A DNA stretch of 64,000 nt from Fibrobacterota bacterium (GTDB taxonomy: Bacteria > Fibrobacterota > Chitinivibrionia > Chitinivibrionales > FEN-1185), in the NCBI GenBank assembly GCA_003165595.1, contig PLWQ01000028.1:181144-245143 (forward strand). Direction: 5' to 3'. The notes under the pieces were generated by a model. It was not told the DNA's origin. It searched no databases and was given only the letters and a program-made list of their open reading frames with translations. Shown piece by piece: positions 36,190 to 44,963 of this stretch; positions within the stretch are counted from its first letter, which is position 1; every line of letters begins with the position of its first letter. The translations under genes were made by a program, and so were the position numbers.

Positions 36190-37485
36190 TTATCCCTTCA
36201 CAATAAGGAATACGAGATACATGTTAAGCAGAATGATGGTGCCGGTAATCAGCGTCATAAGAATCGTGGTTGTCCGTCGGTTTGAAAGCTCGCCCATGAG
36301 CGATTTATTGGCGGTAAACAAAAGAAGCGGCACAAGGGCGAACGGAAGGCCGAAGCTTAGCACAACCTGGCTGATTACAAGTGTGCGAGTAGGATCGAGT
36401 CCGATTGCAATGACAAGCAGCGACGGAGCCGTTGTGACAAGCCGTCGTACCCAGACGGGAATTCTCCGCCTTACAAACCCTTGCATAATCACTTGACCGG
36501 CGCTCGTGCCCACCGTGGAAGATGAAAGACCGGAAGCAAGAAGGGACACAGCGAATATGAAGCTCGACGCTTTTCCCAAGAGAGGTTCCAGGGTTTTGTG
36601 CGCGTCCTCGATCGTTGCGATTGAAGTAAAACCGTGGCCGTGAAACGTTGCCGCAGCCATGATCAGCATTGCCATGTTGACCAAGCCCGCGATGGTCATT
36701 GCAATGGTAACGTCCGCAACCTCAAAGCGAAATAAGCGCATCCTCCTCACAGGATCTTTTACAACAATCCTGCCCTGAGTGAGCGCCGAGTGCAAAAATA
36801 TCGCGTGGGGCATAACCGTTGCGCCCAATATTCCGGCTGCAAGCAGCACGCTTTCACGACCGGAAAAGCGTGGGGTCACCGAATTAATAAAAACCAACCC
36901 GAAGTTCGGTACGTCAAGTACCGTTTCCACGAGATAGCACCCGGCGATCAGGCCCACCATGGTAGCAATTACCGCCTCGAGTGGACGAAACCCGAACCTC
37001 TGCAAACCAAGAATCAGAAACGTTGCGATAGCGGCAAGCACGCCGCCCCATAGCAGCGGTATGCCGAAAAGCAAGTTGAAGCCCACTGCTGCGCCGATGA
37101 ACTCAGCTAAATCGGTCGCCATTGCAACCACTTCCATAAGGACCCACATTATCAAAGCAGGCTTGCGTCCAAATCGATCCCTGCAAAGTTCGGCCAGGTT
37201 CTTGCCCGTGGCAATTCCAAGTTTGGCAGACAAAGTTTGAATAAGCATTGCCATGAGATTGCTCGCCACGACGACCCACAAAAGCATGTAGCCGAATTCC
37301 GAGCCTGATTGTATGTTCGTAGCGAAATTGCCAGGGTCTATATAGGCGACGCTTGCAATGAACGCAGGACCTAGAAATGGAAGAACCCGCCGCAAATCCA
37401 TCTTGCCCCGTCCGTCAAGGGCGCGGCCTGCGGCATCCAAGGTGTGTGCGTCTGCAGAGGATTTCGAGGACGAAAAATTTGCCAT
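36190..37485 (-). CDS. mntH: NRAMP-family manganese/divalent-metal transporter
   Basis: The family imports Mn(II) or Fe(II) with protons. I chose ATG 37485 (MANFSSS); 37554 would add 23 unlikely residues. The 431-residue product has about 11 helices. Helix 1 has the metal-site motif DPGNFATN; helix 6 has MPHAIFLHS (usual MPHN-x-YLHS). EVVAMATDLAEFIGAAVG is also conserved. It is the first gene of a probable mntH-uspA-PF13557 operon. A region upstream (37611-37636) resembles a DtxR/MntR site. Confidence 0.92.
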   Translation of the reverse strand: MANFSSSKSSADAHTLDAAGRALDGRGKMDLRRVLPFLGPAFIASVAYIDPGNFATNIQSGSEFGYMLLWVVVASNLMAMLIQTLSAKLGIATGKNLAELCRDRFGRKPALIMWVLMEVVAMATDLAEFIGAAVGFNLLFGIPLLWGGVLAAIATFLILGLQRFGFRPLEAVIATMVGLIAGCYLVETVLDVPNFGLVFINSVTPRFSGRESVLLAAGILGATVMPHAIFLHSALTQGRIVVKDPVRRMRLFRFEVADVTIAMTIAGLVNMAMLIMAAATFHGHGFTSIATIEDAHKTLEPLLGKASSFIFAVSLLASGLSSSTVGTSAGQVIMQGFVRRRIPVWVRRLVTTAPSLLVIAIGLDPTRTLVISQVVLSFGLPFALVPLLLFTANKSLMGELSNRRTTTILMTLITGTIILLNMYLVFLIVKG

Positions 37486-37610
37486 TTTTTCCCATTGAAG
37501 GGGACTTTCAATTATTGTTGCTGGAACAATTGTGCTGCAAATGCTATGCCACAATTCGCAACAGAAATAGAATAACTACGCTTCAAGGGAAAGTAGATAG
37601 CGTCCAGATG

Positions 37611-37636
37611 GAGGTATACCTTAACCTAACCTCAGG
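37611..37636. promoter_or_regulatory. Possible DtxR/MntR-type operator upstream of mntH
   Basis: On the minus strand the site contains TGAGGTTAGGTTAAGGT, whose first half fits the IdeR/DtxR half-site (TTAGGTTAG). The second half does not complete the palindrome. A separate perfect palindrome GGTATACC (37613-37620) overlaps it. The site lies about 130 bp upstream of mntH. No MntR gene is in the window. Confidence 0.3.
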
Positions 37637-37756
37637 AAAATGCCGGAAAGCTGTCAACGTAGAGTGTATTTGGCACTTTGTTGACGGTCGTAGGGACAAG
37701 TCATAGGTGTATTCCTGACAGATTGCGCTTCTGTTTCGGGAGCAGACCCCTTTAGG

Positions 37757-39055
37757 TTACAGTCTGAAATGCACTCTTTTGAACGCCATTGGAATAACTC
37801 CTGAATGACCATACTCCTTCCGCAGCGCATTAATCTTGCCGCGCGGAATTGCTTGAGGTACAGCAGCGAGCCGTTTCGCAGCCCCTGCACTCTGCCCTAT
37901 TAACGCCTCTGCAACGACGAGTGCATCGGAATCCGGAGGAACGGAGATGTCTGGAACAATACCAACAAGGTCGTAAGGAGCGCCGGTAATGGGCTTTAGC
38001 AGAGCATATGTCACCTTCACAAGTGCAGAGTCTGGTGTTGAACTTAGGACCTGACCTCTTGCTTTCCCGAAGGTTTTGGTGCCAACGGTTTTGATATCCG
38101 GCCTATTGCTCATAAGGCAGGAAGTCAGAATCTCAGCAGCGCTGGCGGTATTACTGTCTACAAGCTCAACGAAGCTTCTGGAAAGTGTTGCGCCTTGAAA
38201 GGAGGATACAAGCACGGTGTCAACAACTGAGATTGTGTACCTGACAGTGTCTTGCAGATTCTCGTGTATTCGGATAATCGCGGTTTTGTTTGGCACGAAC
38301 CGGCCGCACACATTGACGCATTGGTCAAGGTCACCACCGGGGTTACCTCGCAGATCAAGAATAGTGTGCTGCGCCCATCGTGTTTGGGCCAACGCACTGT
38401 CAAGTTCTTCAGTTGTCCCGCCAGGCAAGTCGGTCTGCGAAAGAAAGATTGAAAGGTATATGTATGCTGTTGTTGAATCAAGGGAGTCGGTAAACACCGA
38501 CGGCGCCAGAAATGTCCCAAGAGTGACAGTAATCGTTACGGACCCACCTGCCCCTAAAATGGAAAGCCGTTTTTTGTCTCCTATGTTTCCTTCTGCTCTC
38601 TTGGACAAGGTGTCATAACTAACACCGGCAACTGAAACGCCGTTGATTGAGTCTATGGTATCGCCTTTCATGAGTCCGGCAGTTTGTGCTGGCGAATTCG
38701 CAAATACATTCATGATTTCATACCCATTCTTGACTGAGTCCAGTTGAATTCCCATACCTCCTGTATTGGTCGTCAGAAAATTCAAAAAGAGTTTTGCGCT
38801 GTCAGGCGGAAAATAGAGGGTCCAGCGCTCATTGACAGACTTGTACAACGCCTGCGCCGACGCAAAACCAAAGGTGTCTTTTGGAAGGCTGTCAGGGAAA
38901 ATGAAAAAACCGTACAGAAATTCAGCTGCATAGAGGTACTCAGGATTGTTTCGATCGGATTGACCGGGTTGCGGGTTGGTGTGCAAAGAGCAACCGGCCA
39001 ATGCGAGAAGGAAAGAAAACGTAACAAATATGAGCGTTATTTTTTTGCAATGCAT
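37757..39055 (-). CDS. Exported PDZ / S41 C-terminal-processing peptidase, lipoprotein
   Basis: ATG 39055 follows AAAGGCGGG and gives the lipoprotein signal MHCKKITLIFVTFSFLLALAGC. The 432-residue enzyme has a PDZ domain (about 95-170: GMGIQLDSVKNGYEIMNVF, GDTIDSINGVSV) and an S41 peptidase domain. That domain contains TILDLRGNPGGDL, the catalytic Ser in DSNTASAAE and the Lys in GTKTFGKARGQ. The C-terminal tail (INALRKEYGHSGVIPMAFKR) lies beyond the domain and recurs, diverged, in intergenic DNA at 43940-44026. The enzyme likely trims or degrades envelope proteins. Confidence 0.88.
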   Translation of the reverse strand: MHCKKITLIFVTFSFLLALAGCSLHTNPQPGQSDRNNPEYLYAAEFLYGFFIFPDSLPKDTFGFASAQALYKSVNERWTLYFPPDSAKLFLNFLTTNTGGMGIQLDSVKNGYEIMNVFANSPAQTAGLMKGDTIDSINGVSVAGVSYDTLSKRAEGNIGDKKRLSILGAGGSVTITVTLGTFLAPSVFTDSLDSTTAYIYLSIFLSQTDLPGGTTEELDSALAQTRWAQHTILDLRGNPGGDLDQCVNVCGRFVPNKTAIIRIHENLQDTVRYTISVVDTVLVSSFQGATLSRSFVELVDSNTASAAEILTSCLMSNRPDIKTVGTKTFGKARGQVLSSTPDSALVKVTYALLKPITGAPYDLVGIVPDISVPPDSDALVVAEALIGQSAGAAKRLAAVPQAIPRGKINALRKEYGHSGVIPMAFKRVHFRL

Positions 39056-39118
39056 TATGCCCGCCTTTGGTTTCGCGAAGAGGCCGCAGTGGATACGGAA
39101 TAAACAACCCATATCATA

Positions 39119-41131
39119 TTATTTTCCTGCCCCGACCGAAACGGTCTTTACATCCACCATGATCGCGTCAAGCTTCTTCCGAATTGTTTCCCGAATCTCT
39201 TTCTGATACCTCCCGCCCAGGTTTGCCGCAAAAAATTTCTCCATTGCCGCGTACATTGCAATACGGTTTTCCAGCCCCTTGTACCCGTGCCCTTCGTCCG
39301 GCGCGACCATGTATTGGACACTTCTTCCAAGATCGCGCAAGGCAACCACAATTTGATCGGATTCGGCTTTCTTAACGCGCGGATCATTAGCGCCCTGAAC
39401 CACAAAAAGGGGCGCTTTGATATTCTTTGCGGAAAAAAGAGGAGACTGAGATTCCATCATTTTGCGGTCGGCAGGTTTGTCTTTATCGCCTACTCGTATG
39501 GCAAAAGTCTTTTTCATAGGCTCCCAGTACGGCGGGATGGAATTCAAAAGCGTAATGATATTCGACGGCCCAACAATGTCGAATCCCGCGGCATACAGAT
39601 CGGGCGTAAAAGCTAATCCCGCGAGCGTGGCGTAGCCGCCGTACGAGCCTCCGGCAATCGCAATTTTCTTGGGATCGGCAATGCCTTGCTTAATGAGATA
39701 ACCGACGCCGTCGGTGAGATCGTTTTGCATGGAGCCGGTGCCCCACTGTTTGTTCCCAGCATTCAGGAACTTCTTGCCGAATCCGGTGGAACCTCTGTAG
39801 TTGGGCTGAAGAACCGCATACCCTCGATTGGCGAGAAACTGCGCAACAGGATCGTACCCCCATTCGTCACGCGCCCACGGTCCTCCGTGAACGAACAGCA
39901 CCGCGGGAAGTTTTTCTGCCGGAATTCCCTTTGGCAGGGTCAGGTACGCGGAAATGGTTAGCCCATCGCGCGCCGTGTAACGGACGGGTTTCATGCTTAC
40001 GAGTTTGTCGGATGGAAGTTCGGGCCTTGAAACATAGAGAAACTCGGCTGTGCCGGTCTTCCTGTCGAAAATGTAAACAGTACCCGCATTTACATCGCTC
40101 GTGATTGCCGCCAGCCACGTTTGTTCGTCGAATGTCGTCGAAATAATATGCAGTTCTCCGTGAGGCAGCGCTTTTTTCAAGCGGCCATAGTCATCCGAAA
40201 ACCTTTTCTGCTTCGGATAGACTCGCAATGTATCGCCGAGGTAGAAGGTCGCCAGTAATTCGTTAGTGACCTCGGAGAAGAGTGCTTCACCAAAGTCCAC
40301 TTGGTCTTCCGGGTCCTTTTCCACGAATGTGATGGTACCGTTTTTCAGATTATACAGTGCAAGTTGACTGAGGTTAAGTTCCATTCCCTTGTTGGTTTCA
40401 AAGTAAAATCCGTTGCCATCAGGCGTGAAACGCACCGGACTGACGGACTCATCGGCGTTGACCGAATAAATTGAGAGCAATTTATCTCCGTCAATTCTAA
40501 GAATTTCCGTTCCTCCATTAGCTGTTTGACGTATGCCGAGCCGCAGATCCCCTTTGAGATCCGTGACCCATCCGGCAACATTCTCGGTGTTTTTCCAGAG
40601 CAGCGTGCGTCCTCCGGTCGTCAAGTTGAGACGGTACACATCGTGAAGGGCCGGATCGCGGTCGTTAAGGCCGATGATGATTTCGTTCGGAGTGTTGCGT
40701 GGAACATCGTAAATCGAGGCCCTGACTTTTACCAACGGCGTCAAGTCTTTTGCCGGAGGAACCGGAGTTCCTGAGGCGCGCGGATCCACCTCGTAAATCC
40801 GAAAATTCTCATCTCCGCCTTTGTCTTGCGCAAAAAGCACGTACCTGCCGTCCTGCGACCAAAAATATGAGGTAATCGGACGAAGACTGTCTGCCGTCAA
40901 GGGCCGGGCCTGGTCAAACTTCTGCGATCGGTCCTTGATCCAAATGTTTCGCACGTTCTTAAAAGGCCTTAGGAAGGTAATAAATTTACCGTCCGGTGAA
41001 ATCTGCGCCCCGGAAATCTGCGGATCGCCGAAAAAGACCTCGCGGTCGATCAGCGGAGGAAGCTGGGCGAAACTGTTTGAGAGTAAGAAGGCGCACAAAC
41101 CAATTGCTGCAAAGATTCTTCGAATCCTCAT
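39119..41131 (-). CDS. Secreted S9 prolyl-oligopeptidase-family peptidase
   Basis: The 670-residue product has a signal peptide (ending SNSFAQ), an N-terminal beta-propeller (about 30-400, with DGKFITFLRPFKNVRNIWI and DGRYVLFAQDKGGDENFRIY) and a C-terminal alpha/beta-hydrolase domain. The catalytic Ser lies in GGSYGGYATL, the Asp in GANDPRV, and the His in DEGHGY. S9 peptidases cleave short peptides, often after Pro or with broad exopeptidase action. The start is supported by AAAGGG upstream. The neighbours are also exported peptidases, suggesting peptide scavenging. Confidence 0.92.
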   Translation of the reverse strand: MRIRRIFAAIGLCAFLLSNSFAQLPPLIDREVFFGDPQISGAQISPDGKFITFLRPFKNVRNIWIKDRSQKFDQARPLTADSLRPITSYFWSQDGRYVLFAQDKGGDENFRIYEVDPRASGTPVPPAKDLTPLVKVRASIYDVPRNTPNEIIIGLNDRDPALHDVYRLNLTTGGRTLLWKNTENVAGWVTDLKGDLRLGIRQTANGGTEILRIDGDKLLSIYSVNADESVSPVRFTPDGNGFYFETNKGMELNLSQLALYNLKNGTITFVEKDPEDQVDFGEALFSEVTNELLATFYLGDTLRVYPKQKRFSDDYGRLKKALPHGELHIISTTFDEQTWLAAITSDVNAGTVYIFDRKTGTAEFLYVSRPELPSDKLVSMKPVRYTARDGLTISAYLTLPKGIPAEKLPAVLFVHGGPWARDEWGYDPVAQFLANRGYAVLQPNYRGSTGFGKKFLNAGNKQWGTGSMQNDLTDGVGYLIKQGIADPKKIAIAGGSYGGYATLAGLAFTPDLYAAGFDIVGPSNIITLLNSIPPYWEPMKKTFAIRVGDKDKPADRKMMESQSPLFSAKNIKAPLFVVQGANDPRVKKAESDQIVVALRDLGRSVQYMVAPDEGHGYKGLENRIAMYAAMEKFFAANLGGRYQKEIRETIRKKLDAIMVDVKTVSVGAGK

Positions 41132-41214
41132 GTAGTGGACCCTTTGTTTGGGTGGAAGTTATGCTGGTAAAATAGGTCTTTCTGGTCGCCTGAGTGATGT
41201 TGCAACGGTGCGGT

Positions 41215-41565
41215 TCATTGTTTCGGTGCGTCAAGATCAAGGTCTATCGTATAATGCAATGGGCGCTTCGGCCGAAACTTCCCTGAACGCAAGAACGGCG
41301 CCCGCGCGTATCGAAACCGAGGGACCCAAAGCCGCGGTTCCCGCGACCCATCCATTTGTTTTTGCTTCCAACTCGGCATAAACACTCGAAAACCTGGAGA
41401 GCCGCACATACTTCCTGCATTGGCGGGAAAGTCAACAAAATCGAGATCGAGTCGAAACAGCGGAGAATTTGCGGTATCGTGCTCAGAACCCAAGGTGTCT
41501 GTGCAAATCAGAGCAACAGTCAGAAAGGCTTGAAACAAAGTTACACACCGCACTCGATCCTCCAT
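41215..41565 (-). CDS. Short exported protein, possibly frameshifted
   Basis: The start overlaps the stop of the upstream metalloprotease gene (TGATG), indicating coupling. The 116-residue reading starts with a signal-like segment (CVTLFQAFLTVALICTDTLG) and SPLFRLDLDFVDFPANAGS. After about residue 60 this frame becomes rich in Arg, Trp and Pro. A different frame over the same DNA reads smoothly (VYAELEAKTNGWVAGTAALG, then PSVSIRAGAVLAF) and stops at 41237. I infer a frameshift near 41385-41390 in a small envelope protein. No family recognised. Confidence 0.4.
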   Translation of the reverse strand: MEDRVRCVTLFQAFLTVALICTDTLGSEHDTANSPLFRLDLDFVDFPANAGSMCGSPGFRVFMPSWKQKQMDGSREPRLWVPRFRYARAPFLRSGKFRPKRPLHYTIDLDLDAPKQ

Positions 41566-43865
41566 CAGGGAACCACGAATATTTTCTGCGTCTGTTTCTT
41601 CATGCCCATTGTCACCGCGTCCTTATAACCGATGCGCGAAAAGTAGACCCCGGGAGGCACCGCGGCGCCGCTGATGTTGCACAACCGCCAGTCGAAGCCG
41701 TTTGCGGACTCCGCCACCGCCCGTGGCTGACTGTTCTGGCCATACACGTCATGAGCGATAAGCGTGCCGTCAATGGAGTAGATCCATAGTTCGAGAAGGC
41801 TCTTACCCCTAAAAGCGATGCTGGCGTTTGTCCTGAGGCGAGCCGGATTGGGGAAGACCGCCACGGTGCTCATCGAATCCAGCCATGACGCGGATGAATG
41901 AAAGATTGCATAGATTCCCGGCTGAACAACCGGCGCTACGGCGCGCAGGGACTTATTGATATATGACAATGCGCCGCCCGCATTGACCCATGCGGAACCG
42001 ATCCACACATACAATCCCAGAGTCGTGACAGTCGGCGTGTCATTTGCCGGGCAACTGATGGTAAGCCCCATTGACGCACCGTTGGACCAGGCCGCAGGAA
42101 AAGAAATGTCGAACAGGCTGCTCATGGGAGAAAGTTGGCTGCCTGTGGCGGCGGCTAGCAGGGATTTGTTCGTGTCGGTGGTCATAACGAGAGAGCAACG
42201 CAAATCCGTTAGCGCTTTCAGCGTCACCGTGGCAGTGTCGGAAGCCGCGGCTGCTCGGAGGGTATCCTGCGATCCGGCAGCGTAGGTAATCGGGCAGGTT
42301 TGAAACGAAATCGTCGCATTATGGCTTGCCGAAATATCCCCGTTGGAGACGATGATGACCGCATCCTGGAATGAATTCCATAAAGGAATTTCCAGCGAAG
42401 CTATTGTGTTGCCGGCGAACGCAAAGTGCACGATGGAATCCAACCCGTTGGGTCGTTCCAGAATGCAGGAAGCGGACCAGGTGGGATAATTGACGGATGA
42501 GGCTGGAGGGTCTCCCTGAAAGCTGACATCAAGGGTGTCGCCCTGAATTTGGGACGGCCGGAAAGCAAAGATCTGCATCGCGTATGGATTGACCTGCTTG
42601 GTTATCTTCTTAGTGGCATCAAGCGCATCATAGCCGAAACTCCATTCGGGGAGCAGCGGGGCGTCTTGTATGAAAACCCCCGAAAGGGCCCTGTCACCCG
42701 TAAAGTAACTCTGCGTACCAAAGGCGTTGAGAATGTCAACCCAGTTCTTCCCGACAGAAGAAGACACCGAACGAAGAATTTTATAGAAGTTTCCCAAAGT
42801 ATCGTAATTACTAAAGAAGACATGCCGAATGAAATCATTGTCGGGCGCCGGGCTGCATAGTTCATGCAAGAATTTAGTCACCAGCGAATTCGTATAAATC
42901 GTCATGCTTTCATCCGTGGGGTCGAGCATGGCCATTGTGGGATCATTGAAATAGCCGGGAGTATACTGAATGTAATCGTACACATACCGGAATGCCAATC
43001 CTTCCATCATGACCGCCGTTCCTTCGGTCCAGCTTAACGGAAAAGAATCGGGCGCGGCGTCATCCTGAAATTGCGACCAGGCCATTGCGTATTGGATCGT
43101 ATGAAAAAATTCATGCGGGCAGGTGACACGCGCCCCGTTATAGGGTATCGTATCGTATCCGGTCCCGGCCCAATCCGGACCCGACCAATCATTGTTTATT
43201 TCTATTTGGCTTGAGATTCCATGTGATCCGACCGGGGCGCCGGGGAAAGTTTCGCCGTAATAGCCTTCACCCAGCGAACCGATTACCACTTTAGATCTGT
43301 TCGATGTATGTGTCGCATCCGTATATGGAACGGGTTGAATATATTGAAACCGACCGATCTCCATGGACCATGCGCTGTCGAGATCCCATGCGACTTCGTC
43401 GACATAGTCGGGAACGCCATTCGGTTGACTGTTCTTTGTCCGCCAATTGCCCGGAGAGCCGAATCCATAATTGTCTTCAGCGTTTATCTTGTCTTGGCCT
43501 TTGGTCGTATAGTAAACCTCAAAATGACCGCTCGGCGAAACGTAGAAGGCATCCTGTGAGGGAATTTGGGTCGCTTGCAGGTACAGTTGCTTGAAATCCG
43601 CGCTGAGCTTGTTCCAGACCTTGGCCAGCATCACCAAATCGTCTTCGTTGAGCTGGTTTTGAGCGGTGGCGGGAGTATGGTTGATCCTCCGTTCCAAATA
43701 GGGCCTGAGCCTGTCTTCCAAGGCTTGAACGCTTTCGAGAGGAACTACTTTCCGGGAGGACTGCATGGAATGAAAGACTGACGAATTAACTTTGGCGGTA
43801 CTTGGCTCAGCCGCGATTACGAGCAACAGGAGGCCTGTCCAAAGATACCGCGTTGAGAATTCCAA
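41565..43865 (-). CDS. Secreted HExxH metalloprotease, MXAN_6640-like, with C-terminal sorting domain
   Basis: The 766-residue protein has a signal peptide (1-24) and a peptidase region (about 100-360). CPHEFFHTIQYA carries the zinc-binding HExxH, and SWTEGTAVMMEG downstream probably supplies the third ligand. A beta-sandwich region follows. The last 85 residues match a FlgD/T9SS-like sorting domain (VFPNPARLRTNASIAF, LWIYSIDGTLIAHDVYGQ, NISGAAVPPGVYFSRIGY). Such tails direct export and surface attachment in Bacteroidota/Fibrobacterota. A gene coupled to its stop follows at 41565. Confidence 0.82.
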   Translation of the reverse strand: MEFSTRYLWTGLLLLVIAAEPSTAKVNSSVFHSMQSSRKVVPLESVQALEDRLRPYLERRINHTPATAQNQLNEDDLVMLAKVWNKLSADFKQLYLQATQIPSQDAFYVSPSGHFEVYYTTKGQDKINAEDNYGFGSPGNWRTKNSQPNGVPDYVDEVAWDLDSAWSMEIGRFQYIQPVPYTDATHTSNRSKVVIGSLGEGYYGETFPGAPVGSHGISSQIEINNDWSGPDWAGTGYDTIPYNGARVTCPHEFFHTIQYAMAWSQFQDDAAPDSFPLSWTEGTAVMMEGLAFRYVYDYIQYTPGYFNDPTMAMLDPTDESMTIYTNSLVTKFLHELCSPAPDNDFIRHVFFSNYDTLGNFYKILRSVSSSVGKNWVDILNAFGTQSYFTGDRALSGVFIQDAPLLPEWSFGYDALDATKKITKQVNPYAMQIFAFRPSQIQGDTLDVSFQGDPPASSVNYPTWSASCILERPNGLDSIVHFAFAGNTIASLEIPLWNSFQDAVIIVSNGDISASHNATISFQTCPITYAAGSQDTLRAAAASDTATVTLKALTDLRCSLVMTTDTNKSLLAAATGSQLSPMSSLFDISFPAAWSNGASMGLTISCPANDTPTVTTLGLYVWIGSAWVNAGGALSYINKSLRAVAPVVQPGIYAIFHSSASWLDSMSTVAVFPNPARLRTNASIAFRGKSLLELWIYSIDGTLIAHDVYGQNSQPRAVAESANGFDWRLCNISGAAVPPGVYFSRIGYKDAVTMGMKKQTQKIFVVP

Positions 43866-43939
43866 GATAACCTCGTGACAAAATTTACTTTACTTTTAGC
43901 GCAGGCGGGAAACATCGAACTTCGTTTTGTCCGTGCCCT

Positions 43940-44026
43940 CAATTCAAAATCGGAGCGTGTTTTCTTGAAAGCCATAGGCGTAACGCCAGCGCGACCACAA
44001 GCTTTGCGCAATGCGTTGACCCGCCC
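43940..44026 (-). repeat. Diverged copy of the S41-peptidase tail motif in intergenic DNA
   Basis: Between znuB and the metalloprotease gene the minus strand reads GRVNALRKACGRAGVTPMAF, then KK and FEL. The end of the S41 peptidase at 37760-37843 reads GKINALRKEYGHSGVIPMAF. About 15 of 20 residues are equal or similar. No peptidase domain precedes it here. It may be a dispersed element that became the tail of the peptidase, or the remnant of a lost gene. Confidence 0.45.
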
Positions 44027-44061
44027 GGCTGCAGGCTGTTGTGGTGTTGCTGTCCACGATC

Positions 44062-44961
44062 TCACCATTTTTTCTGACGACTTTGTTTACCCGACACCCT
44101 TTCCACGATTTTGGCCAAAATCCAAGCCATGCCATAAAACACCCCAAGCAACACCACGTCGGCCGGACCAACGGGAAAGTCCCATTTGTAAGCAATCCAG
44201 AATCCTGCCAGCGATGCAAATCCTCCCAGAAGGGACGCAAACAGGAGAAATTGCCGCATAGTTCGCGCGAAAAGATGCGCGGCAAGCGCCGGTATCAGCA
44301 GGAAGCCGAAGGATATAAGCGGCCCAACGCTGAGCACCGCTAAAGAAACGGTGATTCCGAGCAGGAGATACAAAACAATATCCCAGAACACGACGTTCTT
44401 GCGCAGTGTAACCGCCATCGCGCGATCGAAGGAAACAAGAAACAGTTCTTTGTGAAAGAGCGCGAGAATCCCCAAAACCAAGCCAAGAGCGGTTGCCGTG
44501 AGCGCAAGATCGAAATTTGAAATGGTGATAACCTCTCCTTTGAGCAGATCGAGCCACCCAAGTTCGGCATAGCGGTTCTTGGAGAGAATCAGAATACTGA
44601 GCGCCGCGGCAACGACATAGGCCGTTCCCAACCGGCCTTCGGCAAGACCGCGGCCCCGACGTTCCAGGAAAGCAAGTACCAGAATCGCGACCAACGTAAA
44701 AACCACCGAACCGACAAAAGCTATGGTGTGATCGCTTTGCGAGCTGTGGGTAGCTTGACTTACTCCAAACCATAATGGTGCCGACAGGGCGACGGCCACG
44801 CCGGTTGACGAAATTTGCGGCAGCGCCACACCCATGAACACCAATCTGCGCAACACAAGAAAGGCTCCCACGAGCGGGCAGGCAAACCCCACCAGGATGC
44901 TCGTGTAAACCGAATTCCGCAAAAGAAAGTCCGGAGACAAGATTTGTAACAGGGTTTCCAT
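44062..44961 (-). CDS. znuB: Zinc/manganese ABC transporter permease
   Basis: The 299-residue ABC-3 family permease has about eight helices. GAFLVLRRLVFMGVALPQIS is the typical N-terminal segment, and LGTAYVVAAALSILILSKNR and GPLISFGFLLIPALAAHLFA are conserved later. It forms the channel of a metal importer together with the ATPase 2 bp upstream and the binding protein at 45863. Zinc is the likeliest metal from the company of a His-rich binding protein and porin; manganese cannot be excluded. Confidence 0.9.
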   Translation of the reverse strand: METLLQILSPDFLLRNSVYTSILVGFACPLVGAFLVLRRLVFMGVALPQISSTGVAVALSAPLWFGVSQATHSSQSDHTIAFVGSVVFTLVAILVLAFLERRGRGLAEGRLGTAYVVAAALSILILSKNRYAELGWLDLLKGEVITISNFDLALTATALGLVLGILALFHKELFLVSFDRAMAVTLRKNVVFWDIVLYLLLGITVSLAVLSVGPLISFGFLLIPALAAHLFARTMRQFLLFASLLGGFASLAGFWIAYKWDFPVGPADVVLLGVFYGMAWILAKIVERVSGKQSRQKKW

Positions 44962-44963
44962 TC

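Noticed and set aside
37757-39112. Upstream start (39112) for the S41 peptidase
   Set aside because: It adds 19 residues without a signal; the Met at 39055 has a ribosome-binding site and an ideal lipoprotein signal.
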